Below are positions 34,201 through 42,977 of a stretch of 50,110 nucleotides of DNA, piece after piece. Within the stretch, counting starts at the first letter, position 1. Every line of letters begins with the position of its first letter. Made by a program: the position numbers and the translations under genes. Source of the stretch: CAYXSX01 sp964467925 (GTDB taxonomy: Bacteria > Pseudomonadota > Alphaproteobacteria > Micavibrionales > Micavibrionaceae); the NCBI GenBank assembly GCA_964467925.1, contig CAYXSX010000011.1, forward strand, positions 1 to 50,110, in the 5' to 3' direction. The notes beneath the pieces were generated by a model, which saw only the letters and a program-made list of their open reading frames with translations, did not search any database and was not told where the DNA came from.

Positions 34201-37200
34201 TTATCCCACATCCAGTACCGGCACCCAGCGTATTCTGACGAAAGACGGCGGCGCTTATTCACCCTACGTTGTTTACCTTTCAAGTGGTAACTTGCAGTTT
34301 TATAGCTCCTCAAATGGCAGTTCTTGGGACATATCCAATGGTAACTCAATCGGCTCATCCACCTTGAACAAATGGCAGCACGTTGCGGTGACACGTTCCG
34401 GCAACACCTTCTACGCCTTTAAGGACGGTGTACAACAATCGACCTGGACAAGCTCCGCCACATTAATTGACAATGCAAATGCTGTTCTTATTGGCGCCAG
34501 CATCGTCGGTGCTGATTATTACACAGGTTATATCGACGAAGTTCGCCTCACCAAGGGCGTGGCACGCTATACTGCAGATTTCACACCGCCCACCAAGGCC
34601 TTTCCAGACGGCAGCTATTCCCAGTGGGTCGATAACGACGCCGGTATTTACTACACCGCAGGCAATGTCGGCATCGGCACAAGCACGCAGGAATTCCCGC
34701 TTGATGTGCGCGGAACCGACCATACGCGTATACAAGTTAGCTCCGCCGACCAGAAAGTTAAAGGCGTTCGCCTTTCCACCGGCGGACTGGCGCGTTGGGA
34801 TATCGTTACGGATACCGTGGCAGAAGCAGGATCGAACGCAGGGTCCGACCTTTATATCAACCGCATGGCCGATGACGGTACTTTCATCGATAGCGTGGTA
34901 ATGCTTGACCGCAGCACTGGCCGCGTAGGTATCGGAACGACAGCCCCTGATACTACGCTTCATATTCGTGGTGGCAACGGCGGATTAAAAATCGAAGACA
35001 ACGGTTATATTTTTGATGACGGAAACTTTCACATCCACAGCTTGGCCAATCCCATGTGGATTAACAGCGCCACGGGTACGAATGTAAATATCAACGCGCA
35101 AGTAAATGGTAGCGTATCGCTTGCTGCGGGTGGCGGTATGGTCGGCATCGGCACCACAACCCCCGCCTCCCCATTGGACGTTGTAGGTAACATCGCAACC
35201 AGCGGCATGCTGAGCTTCGCCGGACAGGCGGGAGCCGAACCCTTAAGCGGCTCCGGCGTTACGCAAGTATGGACCACCAGCGGATCAAACGCCTATTTCA
35301 CAGGCGGGAACGTGGGTATCGGCACGGCAACACCCGCGGCGCAGCTTCACGCAACAGACAGCATCATGCTTGACGGTATTACCGTTATTGGCCGGAACCA
35401 GACAACTTACGACTCCGGCGGTGCCGAAGTCTTGATTGACGCTAATGCGGCGACCCCGCCCTTACGTGTTGATGTGGGCGGATCGGAAGTTTTCCGAATT
35501 GACGCTTCCGGTAATGTCCAGATGAATAGCCATAAAATTCAGGGACTTACAGATCCCACCCTGGCGCAGGACGCCGCCACAAAAGCTTATGTTGATACCA
35601 CCGCCGCCGCGGCCGCCGATAACCTCGGTAACCATACGGCTACACAGGCCCTTGCCATGGCGACCTATAAAATTACCGGCATGGGCGATCCCACCCTGGC
35701 CCAGGACGCCGCCACCAAAGCCTATGTCGATAGTGCCATCGCCAGCGGCGGTGCGGATAACCTGGGTAACCATACCGCGACGCAAGCCCTTGCCATGGCC
35801 ACTTATAAAATCACCGGTATGGGCGATCCCACACTGGCGCAGGACGCCGCCACAAAAGCTTACGTCGATGCGCAAATCGCCAGCGGCGGTGCGGACAACT
35901 TAGGTAACCATACCGCAACCGCCAATATTCAACTCGGCTCCTACTGGCTGTCCGGCGATGGCGGAAACGAGGGTGTTTTTGTAGACTCAACAGGCAACGT
36001 CGGTATCGGCACAACTGGTCCATTGGGGCACTTACACTCCTCAGGATCACAAACCTCTCCGGCTTTGGTTCTATCTTCCGTTCATTCAGGGGGAGAGCCA
36101 TCACATCTGCAATTTGTAGGACGTAACGCGAGCGATGCCGATACTGTCTTGGGTAACATTGAATTTAACCGCACAGGCACAGCAGGCGGGCGCATAGCCT
36201 TCGACACGGCCACAACGGCTGGGGCAGTAACAGAGCGTATGGCCATTGATATGGCTGGCAACGTCGGTATCGGCACGACAAGCCCGACTTATAAACTCCA
36301 CGTAAAAGGTGCCAGTGATGTAGAAGAAGCCAAGTTCTACGATTCCAATGGCCTTGTCGAAATTGAAGGTCAAAACGCCGATGCGACAACCTTTATGAGC
36401 GTTTATGCCCAGCACGGCACCAACACAACACGCGGCATTTTCTCGGTAGACTCCAATACAGGGGCGGGCGCCAGCCGTGTTTCCCACGTCTTCGTCCGCG
36501 GCGATGGCAATGTCGGTATCGGCACAGATAACCCTAGTGATATGCTCCATGTATCCGGAACATTCCCTGCTATTAGCCTAACAGACACAGATACTTCAGC
36601 CGACAGCCGCATTTCTGCAGGAAGCAGTGCAGGTAGCCTATTTATTGAAGCCGATAAAAATAATGAAGTTGCCGGAAGCTCTTTAAGTCTTACTGTGGAC
36701 GGCTCTACTGCATTCCATATTGCTGAAGGAGGCAATGTCGGTATCGGTCGGACAGACCCTGCGGCCAAACTAGATGTCGTGGGAACCTCCAACATATCAG
36801 GCGCAACCAATATCGGAAACACCGTTGCTTGTTGTGATACTTATACTCTTTCTCTCAGCGATAGTTCCGCCGGATATCCAACATTGCAATTCCACGATTC
36901 CGGCGTGAGTGAAGGCCAGATCGAGCTAAGAGATAATATCCTCGGCGCGCGCGGCTTCCATTTCGGCAGCACCCAGACCACCATGAACGGTCAATTTACC
37001 GGATCGCTTGTAGTAGACGGCACTGTGCGCGCTTCTCAAGTCTGCGACGAGAGCGGCGCGAATTGTAAAGACGTTTCCGGTGGATGGGGTGGAACAGTCA
37101 GTGACACCGACATGCTGAAAAATCTGGGCCGCGGTACTGATTTCGATTTCAACACACTCAACGACACTGTCGGCGGTGCGCGCTGGGTTGACGGCGGCGG

Positions 37201-38980
37201 CACAAACACAAATGGCCCCACTAACGGCGGCAACACCACAGGCATGCTGCTTCAATTCGACCCGCTTTACGCCGCATCCGGTCTGGAAAACAAATATAAA
37301 ATGCAATTCTCCAGCCCGACAAACAGCACCCTATATTGGCGTCATCAGAATAACGGCACTTGGGCTGATTGGCAGTCTTTTGTAACCGCCAACGCTTCCG
37401 GAAATGTCGGTATCGGGACATCAAGCCCTTCAGCAAAACTTCATCTTAAGGCAGACACAGCTACGGCTTCTGGTACGCCTTTAATCATGGAACGCAGCAG
37501 CACCTCCTACGAAAACTGGATTGGTCTTACAACCAACGGCACTCATGACTGGCTGTTCGGCATGGATAATGACAACTCAGACTTTGAATTCTGGGCCAAC
37601 AACTCAGGCTGGAGCCAAGTCATGGAGATTAAAAAGACAGGGAATGTCGGTATTGGCACGGCAAGCCCCTCAGACAAACTTCACATCGCATCAACTGTTG
37701 ACGGAACCAGCGGCCTTCGTATTCAGAACTCAAGCACAGGCACATCGGCCTACTCCACGATTTACCTTGGCAACTCTGCTGCCAATAACGATGTCGTTCT
37801 GTTCAACATCGGTAGTGGTAACAGTGCATACGGAGGCGCACGAAGCGGCGGTATCGGAACAAATTCTGCCACACCGTTTGTGTTCCTGACCGGCGGTACA
37901 GAAAAGATGCGTGTCGATGCAGGCGGCAGCGTAAGAGTCAACGCATCAGGCAATCAGGTCACAGGAGATGAAAGATTTTCAATTGCAGGAGGCAGTAAAA
38001 CTGGCCTTGGCATATCAACCGATGCAGCGGCAAACGCACCTCTCGCGATATGGAACAAAGGAACTACGGGAACAAGATATCTTTTGACATGGTTTGCTGA
38101 CTCTGACGGCGCACCCGGCGGGTCGATGTATATAAACGGAAGTGATGAGTATGTGTACAATAACGGCACGCAGGTTTTCGCTCAGGGCGGCACAGAAAAA
38201 ATGCGTATTCACTCCAATGGATATGTCGGTATCGGCACAGCAAACCCGACATCAACGCTTTCTGTTTTAGGACCGATATTCGTCAAAGCTAATCCATTAT
38301 CGCAATCAGGGAGCATCTATTTGGGGAGCGACAGCACCGAAATCACTTCTATTAACGGAAAATCAGCAGCAGCAGACGGATTCATGATAATGAGTGTTGG
38401 CGGTTCAGAGAAAATGCGCATAACTAAGGACGGTTATGTCGGTATCGGCACAGCAAACCCCACCGTTGCTCTCGACGTAGCAGGCGACATCCACTATACG
38501 GGCCGTATATCCGACGTTTCCGACCGCCGTTTGAAAACTGATATTCATCCCCTGTCCGAACGCGGCGCGATGCTGGATAAACTTGAAGCCATCGGCACCT
38601 ATAGCTTCCGCATGAAAGACGACCCGAAAGGCGAAATCGAATACGGCGTGATGGCACAGGAAGTGGAGAAAATCTTCCCCGAACTGGTCGCCACCGCCGA
38701 TGATGAAATGGGCAGCAAGAGCATGAACTATATCGGCCTGATCGCGCCGATGGTCGAGGGTATGAAAGAGCTTCGTGCTGAAAACGCCGCCCTTCGGGCG
38801 CAAATTGATCTTCGCGATGAACGCCTCGCTGCGCTGGAAAACGATATCAAGGGCCTGAAAGCTTACACCGGATACGGCGTTTCCAAGGCGCAAATCGGCC
38901 TCGGCCTCTTGATCGGCATGATGCTGAGCACTATCCTGATGGGCGGAATAATTGTTCTGATCCGCAAAAGGGTGACATAG
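31295..38980 (+). CDS. Giant membrane-anchored fibre protein: pseudopilin-like head, fibre repeats, LamG, peptidase S74 chaperone, C-terminal TM
   Basis: 2561 residues from ATG 31295 (a TTG three codons earlier is less likely). Order: basic N terminus; membrane helix about 20-42 (VFFTLFGAVAVVGVLGAGI); a head to about 205 with a 'DPWGTTYGYCVWD' and 'SAGPNRTFETTCSEG...GGDDL' layout like type II pseudopilins; 18 copies, by my count, of a G-x-V-G-I-G-T-x-x-P-x-x-x-L-x-V fibre repeat from about 325 to 2405; tail-fibre 'DPTLAQDAATKAYVD' units near 685 and 1410-1535; one LamG lectin domain about 890-1106; two copies of the small cysteine module also found in the downstream proteins (about 261 and 851). 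The C terminus is a peptidase S74 chaperone starting 'SDRRLKTDI', with Ser2409 and Lys2414 (five apart, as in endosialidase), then a coiled coil and a membrane helix about 2534-2556. Probably a trimeric surface fibre. First gene of a six-gene set. Confidence 0.88.
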   Translation: MSERKDTTSHINRRKNERGNVFFTLFGAVAVVGVLGAGIMSTMRGPLSTMVDVNRRTQAESQIAIASKLAMLEASKTANDGDCDSDGFVEPLEHGAALPGLTGGGEIPSAIGSSKIDPWGTTYGYCVWDAGPTVDDAACGGSSQNRLAGNGANDTTYTMMAIISAGPNRTFETTCSEGPPALAKGGDDLVQQFDYTNAAAASGGLWSIKTGEPDTATIDKSLEVTGGATFADTVDLSGSPSAQLRLGAASMMLPTEGTLTDCTLANLNLLRINTVTDPDTLEICDDASDAGTGPFAWENVAEGAGAGIWEEISADRIYFDSAGTTQVGIGNTNPSQALDVTGTIAASSDIVAGGDLTAGVGRSVLWTSSTAAITESSGAIQINGGGGGTELTVASGNVGIGASPVSGKTLLVQGGTNTSAENALEVRDSSASPILLVRNDGRVGIGEANPSEALEVSGSAEVADVFKIDGMTVLQTDTSTADSIRVGNAGANTITGDFNTVVGGSAGSALTSGTNNTIIGAGAGATLTTGSSNIIIGSDTVAVNVPGAATSDYMNIGNSLFADLANKRVGIGQADNSAVTGFDDALEVAGNVHSTGALKGVTLTISGNGDVDGILESDDYTFNGVDFTPATCASGNFNRWTASGWVCDADTGGGSGTGGAVTLADVLAAGNDGSSTQIKNIADPSAAQDAATKKYVDDALVAGSQAVVDGDGDTKIQVEETDDEDKIRFDTFGFERMIIDNTGKVGIGTSSPGSLFTLGAADGTSAGRLQINPQSTTIEGGELLLVGGPSYSGSHIILDNYSGRFRILRTNPSSGEILTALQSGNIGIGTGAPASKLHVDGDLLLSNSASTCGATQKGALRLNADSDELEMCDGAGSWDAYSAGGGSGGGEADISYDKVVLLAHFDTDLTDSSRSNHTLTASGDAAAAATQPKFGAGSLALDGTGDYVSIPDNTSLEFGSGDFTIEMWVYPTSSTGTQRILTKDGGAYSPYVVYLSSGNLQFYSSSNGSSWDISNGNSIGSSTLNKWQHVAVTRSGNTFYAFKDGVQQSTWTSSATLIDNANAVLIGASIVGADYYTGYIDEVRLTKGVARYTADFTPPTKAFPDGSYSQWVDNDAGIYYTAGNVGIGTSTQEFPLDVRGTDHTRIQVSSADQKVKGVRLSTGGLARWDIVTDTVAEAGSNAGSDLYINRMADDGTFIDSVVMLDRSTGRVGIGTTAPDTTLHIRGGNGGLKIEDNGYIFDDGNFHIHSLANPMWINSATGTNVNINAQVNGSVSLAAGGGMVGIGTTTPASPLDVVGNIATSGMLSFAGQAGAEPLSGSGVTQVWTTSGSNAYFTGGNVGIGTATPAAQLHATDSIMLDGITVIGRNQTTYDSGGAEVLIDANAATPPLRVDVGGSEVFRIDASGNVQMNSHKIQGLTDPTLAQDAATKAYVDTTAAAAADNLGNHTATQALAMATYKITGMGDPTLAQDAATKAYVDSAIASGGADNLGNHTATQALAMATYKITGMGDPTLAQDAATKAYVDAQIASGGADNLGNHTATANIQLGSYWLSGDGGNEGVFVDSTGNVGIGTTGPLGHLHSSGSQTSPALVLSSVHSGGEPSHLQFVGRNASDADTVLGNIEFNRTGTAGGRIAFDTATTAGAVTERMAIDMAGNVGIGTTSPTYKLHVKGASDVEEAKFYDSNGLVEIEGQNADATTFMSVYAQHGTNTTRGIFSVDSNTGAGASRVSHVFVRGDGNVGIGTDNPSDMLHVSGTFPAISLTDTDTSADSRISAGSSAGSLFIEADKNNEVAGSSLSLTVDGSTAFHIAEGGNVGIGRTDPAAKLDVVGTSNISGATNIGNTVACCDTYTLSLSDSSAGYPTLQFHDSGVSEGQIELRDNILGARGFHFGSTQTTMNGQFTGSLVVDGTVRASQVCDESGANCKDVSGGWGGTVSDTDMLKNLGRGTDFDFNTLNDTVGGARWVDGGGTNTNGPTNGGNTTGMLLQFDPLYAASGLENKYKMQFSSPTNSTLYWRHQNNGTWADWQSFVTANASGNVGIGTSSPSAKLHLKADTATASGTPLIMERSSTSYENWIGLTTNGTHDWLFGMDNDNSDFEFWANNSGWSQVMEIKKTGNVGIGTASPSDKLHIASTVDGTSGLRIQNSSTGTSAYSTIYLGNSAANNDVVLFNIGSGNSAYGGARSGGIGTNSATPFVFLTGGTEKMRVDAGGSVRVNASGNQVTGDERFSIAGGSKTGLGISTDAAANAPLAIWNKGTTGTRYLLTWFADSDGAPGGSMYINGSDEYVYNNGTQVFAQGGTEKMRIHSNGYVGIGTANPTSTLSVLGPIFVKANPLSQSGSIYLGSDSTEITSINGKSAAADGFMIMSVGGSEKMRITKDGYVGIGTANPTVALDVAGDIHYTGRISDVSDRRLKTDIHPLSERGAMLDKLEAIGTYSFRMKDDPKGEIEYGVMAQEVEKIFPELVATADDEMGSKSMNYIGLIAPMVEGMKELRAENAALRAQIDLRDERLAALENDIKGLKAYTGYGVSKAQIGLGLLIGMMLSTILMGGIIVLIRKRVT
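35618..35910 (+). repeat. 138-bp tandem repeat inside the giant fibre gene
   Basis: The unit starting GATAACCTCGGTAACCATAC at 35618 recurs at 35756 and, in part, at 35894, an exact 138-bp period (46 codons). It encodes DNLGNHTATQALAMATYKIT followed by GMGDPTLAQDAATKAYVD and a short alanine/glycine linker. The copies differ mainly at synonymous third positions, so the protein repeat is held constant while the DNA drifts. A half unit precedes the first copy (35540-35600). Confidence 0.88.
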
Positions 38981-38983
38981 GCC

Positions 38984-40099
38984 ATGAAGTCAAAATTCCT
39001 TCTTTTATCGGGAATATTAATGGCGTTGCTTTTCACAGCAACGCTTCCCGCTTATGCGCAGGACTGCACCACGCCGGACGGATACGAGCCGGAAATCGAG
39101 TATTTCGATGCCGATAATATGTACAAATTCTGTAACGGCACGGAATGGGTAAATCTGGTTGGGGGCGGTAGCGGTGCAGACATCCAGCCAGACAATTTCA
39201 GCTTCACCGACCAAACGGGCGTAACAAATTCAACTCTCGTTTCATCAAATATCTTGCAAATTACCGGAATGGACAATGGCACAAGTATTTCTATTGCAGG
39301 TGACGGAACACCCGCCTACCGCATTTGTGCCGATGCAACATGTTCTGCGGCCCCCGCCTATACGACTTCAGCGGGCACGATTAATGCAAATCAATATGTG
39401 CAACTGCGCCTAACTTCAAATGCTTCAGCCCTAACGGCCAACAGCGCTACCATAACTATTGGAACATCTAGTGATATATGGAGTGTTACAACTGCCTCTT
39501 ATATAGCGGATACATGGAATCCAAGCATGACAGGAAGCAAACTGACACTAAGCAACTCTAATAAGACCGTAACCGTTAATACGGGGACAGGCTGGGTCCA
39601 ATGTGCAACTTTAAGCACCAAGTCTTACACTTCGGGTAAGCTATACGTAGAAACCATTTCTGGGCCTGTTTCGGGTGGTGGTTATAACCGCATGGCTTTT
39701 GCACAAAGTACAGGGAACATTTCTTATATCCAGACCACTTATCTTGAAAATATTAGTTCACAGGTTCCTGCCGTAGGAAATAAGTCCGAAAGCGGAGGGA
39801 TAACCAATGCCGGGGGGAGCTATGCAGGAGCTGCCTTTACTAATGGCGACCGTTTAGGATGGGCACTAGACCTTACAAACGGCAGAGCATGGACAGCCGT
39901 GAATGGTACATGGACAAACTCAGGCGACCCCGCAAACAATACAGGCGGCTTTGATATAACAGGATTGACTGGCTACAGTGCGGGAAGCCCGTGGCATTTA
40001 TACTGGTGTGGTTATACCGTAGGAGATGCTATGACATTAGTAGATAAAGATAACAGAAATTACGGAATCCCCTCAGGGTTTACGTATTGGGGCGAATAA
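38984..40099 (+). CDS. Secreted adhesin-like protein 1: cysteine module, Ig-like domain, SPRY-like domain
   Basis: 371 residues, starting 3 bp after the giant fibre stop, so co-translated. Signal peptide 1-25 (cleavage after AYA). Residues 27-57 hold the shared module C-T-T-P-x-G-x-E-x-E-Y-F-x(6)-YKFCNGTEW, followed by a glycine hinge. Residues about 70-169 form an Ig-like beta-sandwich repeat ('FSFTDQTGVTNSTLVSSNILQITGMD...YRICADATC...GTINANQYVQLRLTS...ATITIG') with a disulfide-like C-x4-C. Residues about 176-371 are SPRY-like ('GKLYVETISGPVSGGGYNRMAFAQ', 'NGDRLGWALDLTNGRAWTAVNGTW'). Extracellular, possibly ligand- or glycan-binding. Confidence 0.85.
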   Translation: MKSKFLLLSGILMALLFTATLPAYAQDCTTPDGYEPEIEYFDADNMYKFCNGTEWVNLVGGGSGADIQPDNFSFTDQTGVTNSTLVSSNILQITGMDNGTSISIAGDGTPAYRICADATCSAAPAYTTSAGTINANQYVQLRLTSNASALTANSATITIGTSSDIWSVTTASYIADTWNPSMTGSKLTLSNSNKTVTVNTGTGWVQCATLSTKSYTSGKLYVETISGPVSGGGYNRMAFAQSTGNISYIQTTYLENISSQVPAVGNKSESGGITNAGGSYAGAAFTNGDRLGWALDLTNGRAWTAVNGTWTNSGDPANNTGGFDITGLTGYSAGSPWHLYWCGYTVGDAMTLVDKDNRNYGIPSGFTYWGE

Positions 40100-40140
40100 T
40101 ACCCACTGTTGCAGACTATAAAAAACATAAAATCAGCAGA

Positions 40141-41697
40141 ATGAAGAATAAAGGCATGCTAAAAAATACAACAAAAATACACAGTCAATTGTGCTGTGCC
40201 TTTTTTGCCACATGCCTGTTTTTTTTCACTTCTTACGCTTATGCCGATTGTACCTCCCCTGCCGGCACAGCCGGGGAACGGGAGTATTTCACCGCCGATC
40301 ATGACTACAAATTCTGCGATGGCACAGATTGGGTGAGTATGAGCGTTGGCTCCGGCGGTGGGGGGGGTAGTTCTAGTGATAGTTATTTCGCTAATGTCGT
40401 TCTTTTGCAACATTTCGACAGCAATTTTTCCGACTCGTCGAGCAGCGGTCATAGTGCGACAACATATGGCAATACAGCAATTTCATCTTCCCAAAGCAAA
40501 TTTGGCGGCAATTCCGCTTCTCTTGACGGTACAGGCGATTATTATTCTTTCCCGCTGGATAACGACTGGGCCTTCGATAGCGGAGATTTCACCGTAGAAG
40601 CGTGGATATACCTTAACAATATCAATAAAACGCAGCAAATTTTTGAAATGTCCGGTCCGGGACAATTTCCCTTCCAGTTTTATGTTGATTCAACAAACGT
40701 CTTGAAATTCTACACATCCGTCTCCGGTGGAACCACTTTTGCCGCTTCAACCACTTTGTCCGCAGGACAATGGTATCACGTTGCCATCACACGTTCCGGC
40801 ACAACCATGCGATTATTCCTGAACGGAAATGTAGACGCCACATCAACCGGACAAACAGCCAATTACTCTTATTCAACAACATGGCAGCCTAATATCGGCC
40901 GCCAAAGCAGCGGAGATACGAGCTATTTTGATGGTTATATCGACGAACTCCGTGTCACCAAAGGTGTTGCGCGTTACACTGCCAACTTCACGCCGCCGAG
41001 TGCGGCGTTTCCGGACAGCGGTCCAACAGTCACAGATTCCAGCTTCAGCAGCGTAGCTTTACTCACACATTTTGATACAAATCTCTCCGACTCCTCCAAC
41101 AGCGCCCATACCCTGACCGCGTATGGCAACGCCGCTATTTCAACGCCCCAGCAAAAATACGGCGCGGCCAGTGTCTATTTCGACGGCACCGGGGATTACC
41201 TCTCAACCCCCGACAATGCCGCTTGGACTTTATCATCCGGTGATTGGACGATCGAAATGTGGGTTCGGCTGGATACGCTAACGAATGGGGCCTCGAATTA
41301 TCAGTGTTTCCTTGGACAGTATGCGGACGATAATAATCGCTGGAATATTTGTTATAGCGGCACGGATGACTGGCTTTACATCGCCTCTGGAGTAGGAGGC
41401 AGCTTCACTGGCACTCACCTGGCATCGTCCGCTCAAGGTATTAACGCGGGACAATGGTATCATATTGCCGCTGTGCGTAGCGGAACGACAACCTCATTTT
41501 ACGTAGATGGAGTTCTAAAAGCTTCATCTACCGTAACTTATACAGATATTAGCAGCCCATTGAACATAGGTTACAATTATTATAGCGGCGGGCAATTCAC
41601 GACGAAAGGCTATATCGACGACCTGCGCATCACCAAGGGCGTCGCGCGGTATACTTCCGGCTTCACCCCGCCAACGGCGGCGCATCCGGATAGTTGA
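40141..41697 (+). CDS. Secreted adhesin-like protein 2: cysteine module and two LamG domains
   Basis: 518 residues from ATG 40141 (ATG 40156 is possible; the frame is open upstream to the previous gene's end). Signal peptide to about residue 36 (FATCLFFFTSYAYA), the shared module C-T-S-P-A-G-T-A-G-E-R-E-Y-F then YKFCDGTDW, a glycine/serine hinge, then two LamG/concanavalin-like domains (about 81-295 and 300-518). Each starts 'VVLLxHFDxNxSDSS' and ends 'GYIDxLRxTKGVARYTxxFTPPxAAxPDS', a formula common in phage-type LamG proteins. The hinge is encoded by an eight-G run (40360-40367), a possible slippage site. Confidence 0.85.
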   Translation: MKNKGMLKNTTKIHSQLCCAFFATCLFFFTSYAYADCTSPAGTAGEREYFTADHDYKFCDGTDWVSMSVGSGGGGGSSSDSYFANVVLLQHFDSNFSDSSSSGHSATTYGNTAISSSQSKFGGNSASLDGTGDYYSFPLDNDWAFDSGDFTVEAWIYLNNINKTQQIFEMSGPGQFPFQFYVDSTNVLKFYTSVSGGTTFAASTTLSAGQWYHVAITRSGTTMRLFLNGNVDATSTGQTANYSYSTTWQPNIGRQSSGDTSYFDGYIDELRVTKGVARYTANFTPPSAAFPDSGPTVTDSSFSSVALLTHFDTNLSDSSNSAHTLTAYGNAAISTPQQKYGAASVYFDGTGDYLSTPDNAAWTLSSGDWTIEMWVRLDTLTNGASNYQCFLGQYADDNNRWNICYSGTDDWLYIASGVGGSFTGTHLASSAQGINAGQWYHIAAVRSGTTTSFYVDGVLKASSTVTYTDISSPLNIGYNYYSGGQFTTKGYIDDLRITKGVARYTSGFTPPTAAHPDS

Positions 41698-41716
41698 TCT
41701 TGGATTTTAAAAAGAA

Positions 41717-42904
41717 ATGAAAAAGATAAGTACATATTATAGCATGATAAAAAAAACAAAGCACCTGTGGTGCTTTGCCCTTATGGCTATATCTGTAATA
41801 CTTTCCGCAACACCCGTCTACGCAGCCTGCGCCAATCCAACCGGGCAGGAAGGACAAGTTGTTTACAATAGCACGCATAAGGTTATGCAGTTTTGCGACG
41901 GCACAAACTGGCAAGCCATGGGTTGTCAGGGAAATAGCGGCACCTCCTTTAACACGTCAAACTGCAGCGACGGCGAGGTTTTGGCTTATGATCTGGCCTC
42001 TGAAAAATTTATTTGTCCGCCTGATATATCGCCCGACGCTTTCACCTTTACCGATCAGTCGAACGTAAACACTTCCACCGTTATAGAATCCAACATCGTC
42101 CTGATTTCCAATATGGATAACGGCACGGATATCAGCATTTCCGGTAGCGGCACACCGGAATATCGTATTTGCGCCGATGACAGTTGTGCGGCCGCGCCTT
42201 CCTATACCTCTACAGCAGGAACCATAAACCCCGGCAACTACGTTCAATTGCGCCTGACATCGAGTGCATCATATGGGACTGCCAACACCGCAACCCTAAC
42301 CATCGGCGATGTCAGTGACGAGTGGAGTGTTACAACGCCGAATCCCACACCTCCGGCTTATGATACTTCTCTGCCGCACGTTAACGTCACGATCGGCGGA
42401 ACCGGTAACGTCCAATGGGATTGGAGTCCGCCGGGATCAGGATATGACGGGGCGTGGTGGACCAAGAACCTAGCTGGGCTCAAGGTCTATGCCGAAGCAG
42501 TGGCTACGATTATCGGCAACGGCAACAACCACATGGTGATAGGGGTTGGCGCGCCAGGATATGGCGGCGGTGATATTAGTTACCAGTTCGGAGATGGGGG
42601 CCCTGGTGGTGCATGGCGTGAGAACGGCACGATTTTTTACCTTGGTGGCACAGCAGCTCCCACTACGTTTTCTCAGGGCGATGTTATCGGCATGGCATTC
42701 GACGGAACTAATGGCCAATTCCAATATTACAAGAACGGTGTCGCTGTAGGCAGTGTCTATACCGTGGACAACTGGGGAGAGTATTCCGACTGGCGGTTTG
42801 GAACAAATATTTATTCGGACAGCTCAAATGCCTCCAGAACAGTAATACAAACCACTCCGCAATATTCCGTTCCTTCGGGATACACATGGATAGGAGATTT
42901 CTGA
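41717..42904 (+). CDS. Secreted adhesin-like protein 3: cysteine module, Ig-like domain, SPRY-like domain
   Basis: 395 residues. Signal peptide ending VYA about residue 36; shared module C-A-N-P-T-G-Q-E-G-Q-V-V-Y-N then MQFCDGTNW; a second short cysteine segment (GCQGNSGTSFNTSNCSDGEVLAYDLASEKFICP, about residues 74-106). The Ig-like repeat (about 106-206) is clearly paralogous to that of protein 1 and to the one inside protein 4. The C-terminal 180 residues are SPRY-like: 'LKVYAEAVATIIGNGNNHMVIGVGAPGYGGGDI', 'GDVIGMAFDGTNGQFQYYKNGVAVG', ending 'YSVPSGYTWIG'. Start 19 bp after the previous stop. Confidence 0.85.
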   Translation: MKKISTYYSMIKKTKHLWCFALMAISVILSATPVYAACANPTGQEGQVVYNSTHKVMQFCDGTNWQAMGCQGNSGTSFNTSNCSDGEVLAYDLASEKFICPPDISPDAFTFTDQSNVNTSTVIESNIVLISNMDNGTDISISGSGTPEYRICADDSCAAAPSYTSTAGTINPGNYVQLRLTSSASYGTANTATLTIGDVSDEWSVTTPNPTPPAYDTSLPHVNVTIGGTGNVQWDWSPPGSGYDGAWWTKNLAGLKVYAEAVATIIGNGNNHMVIGVGAPGYGGGDISYQFGDGGPGGAWRENGTIFYLGGTAAPTTFSQGDVIGMAFDGTNGQFQYYKNGVAVGSVYTVDNWGEYSDWRFGTNIYSDSSNASRTVIQTTPQYSVPSGYTWIGDF

Positions 42905-42977
42905 GTGCGACCACATACAATGCCATCGAACAGTTTTAGCATAGTGCTCTCGGCATTGTTTATGCGGAATGATAAAA

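Noticed and set aside
35540..35910. A CRISPR array
   Set aside because: The repeats are 138-bp coding units in frame with the fibre gene, with no short direct repeats and no unique spacers.
31876..38893. Many long antisense frames opposite the giant fibre gene
   Set aside because: They arise from the codon bias of the repeated GxVGIGT units read backwards; their products are repetitive and unlike known proteins.
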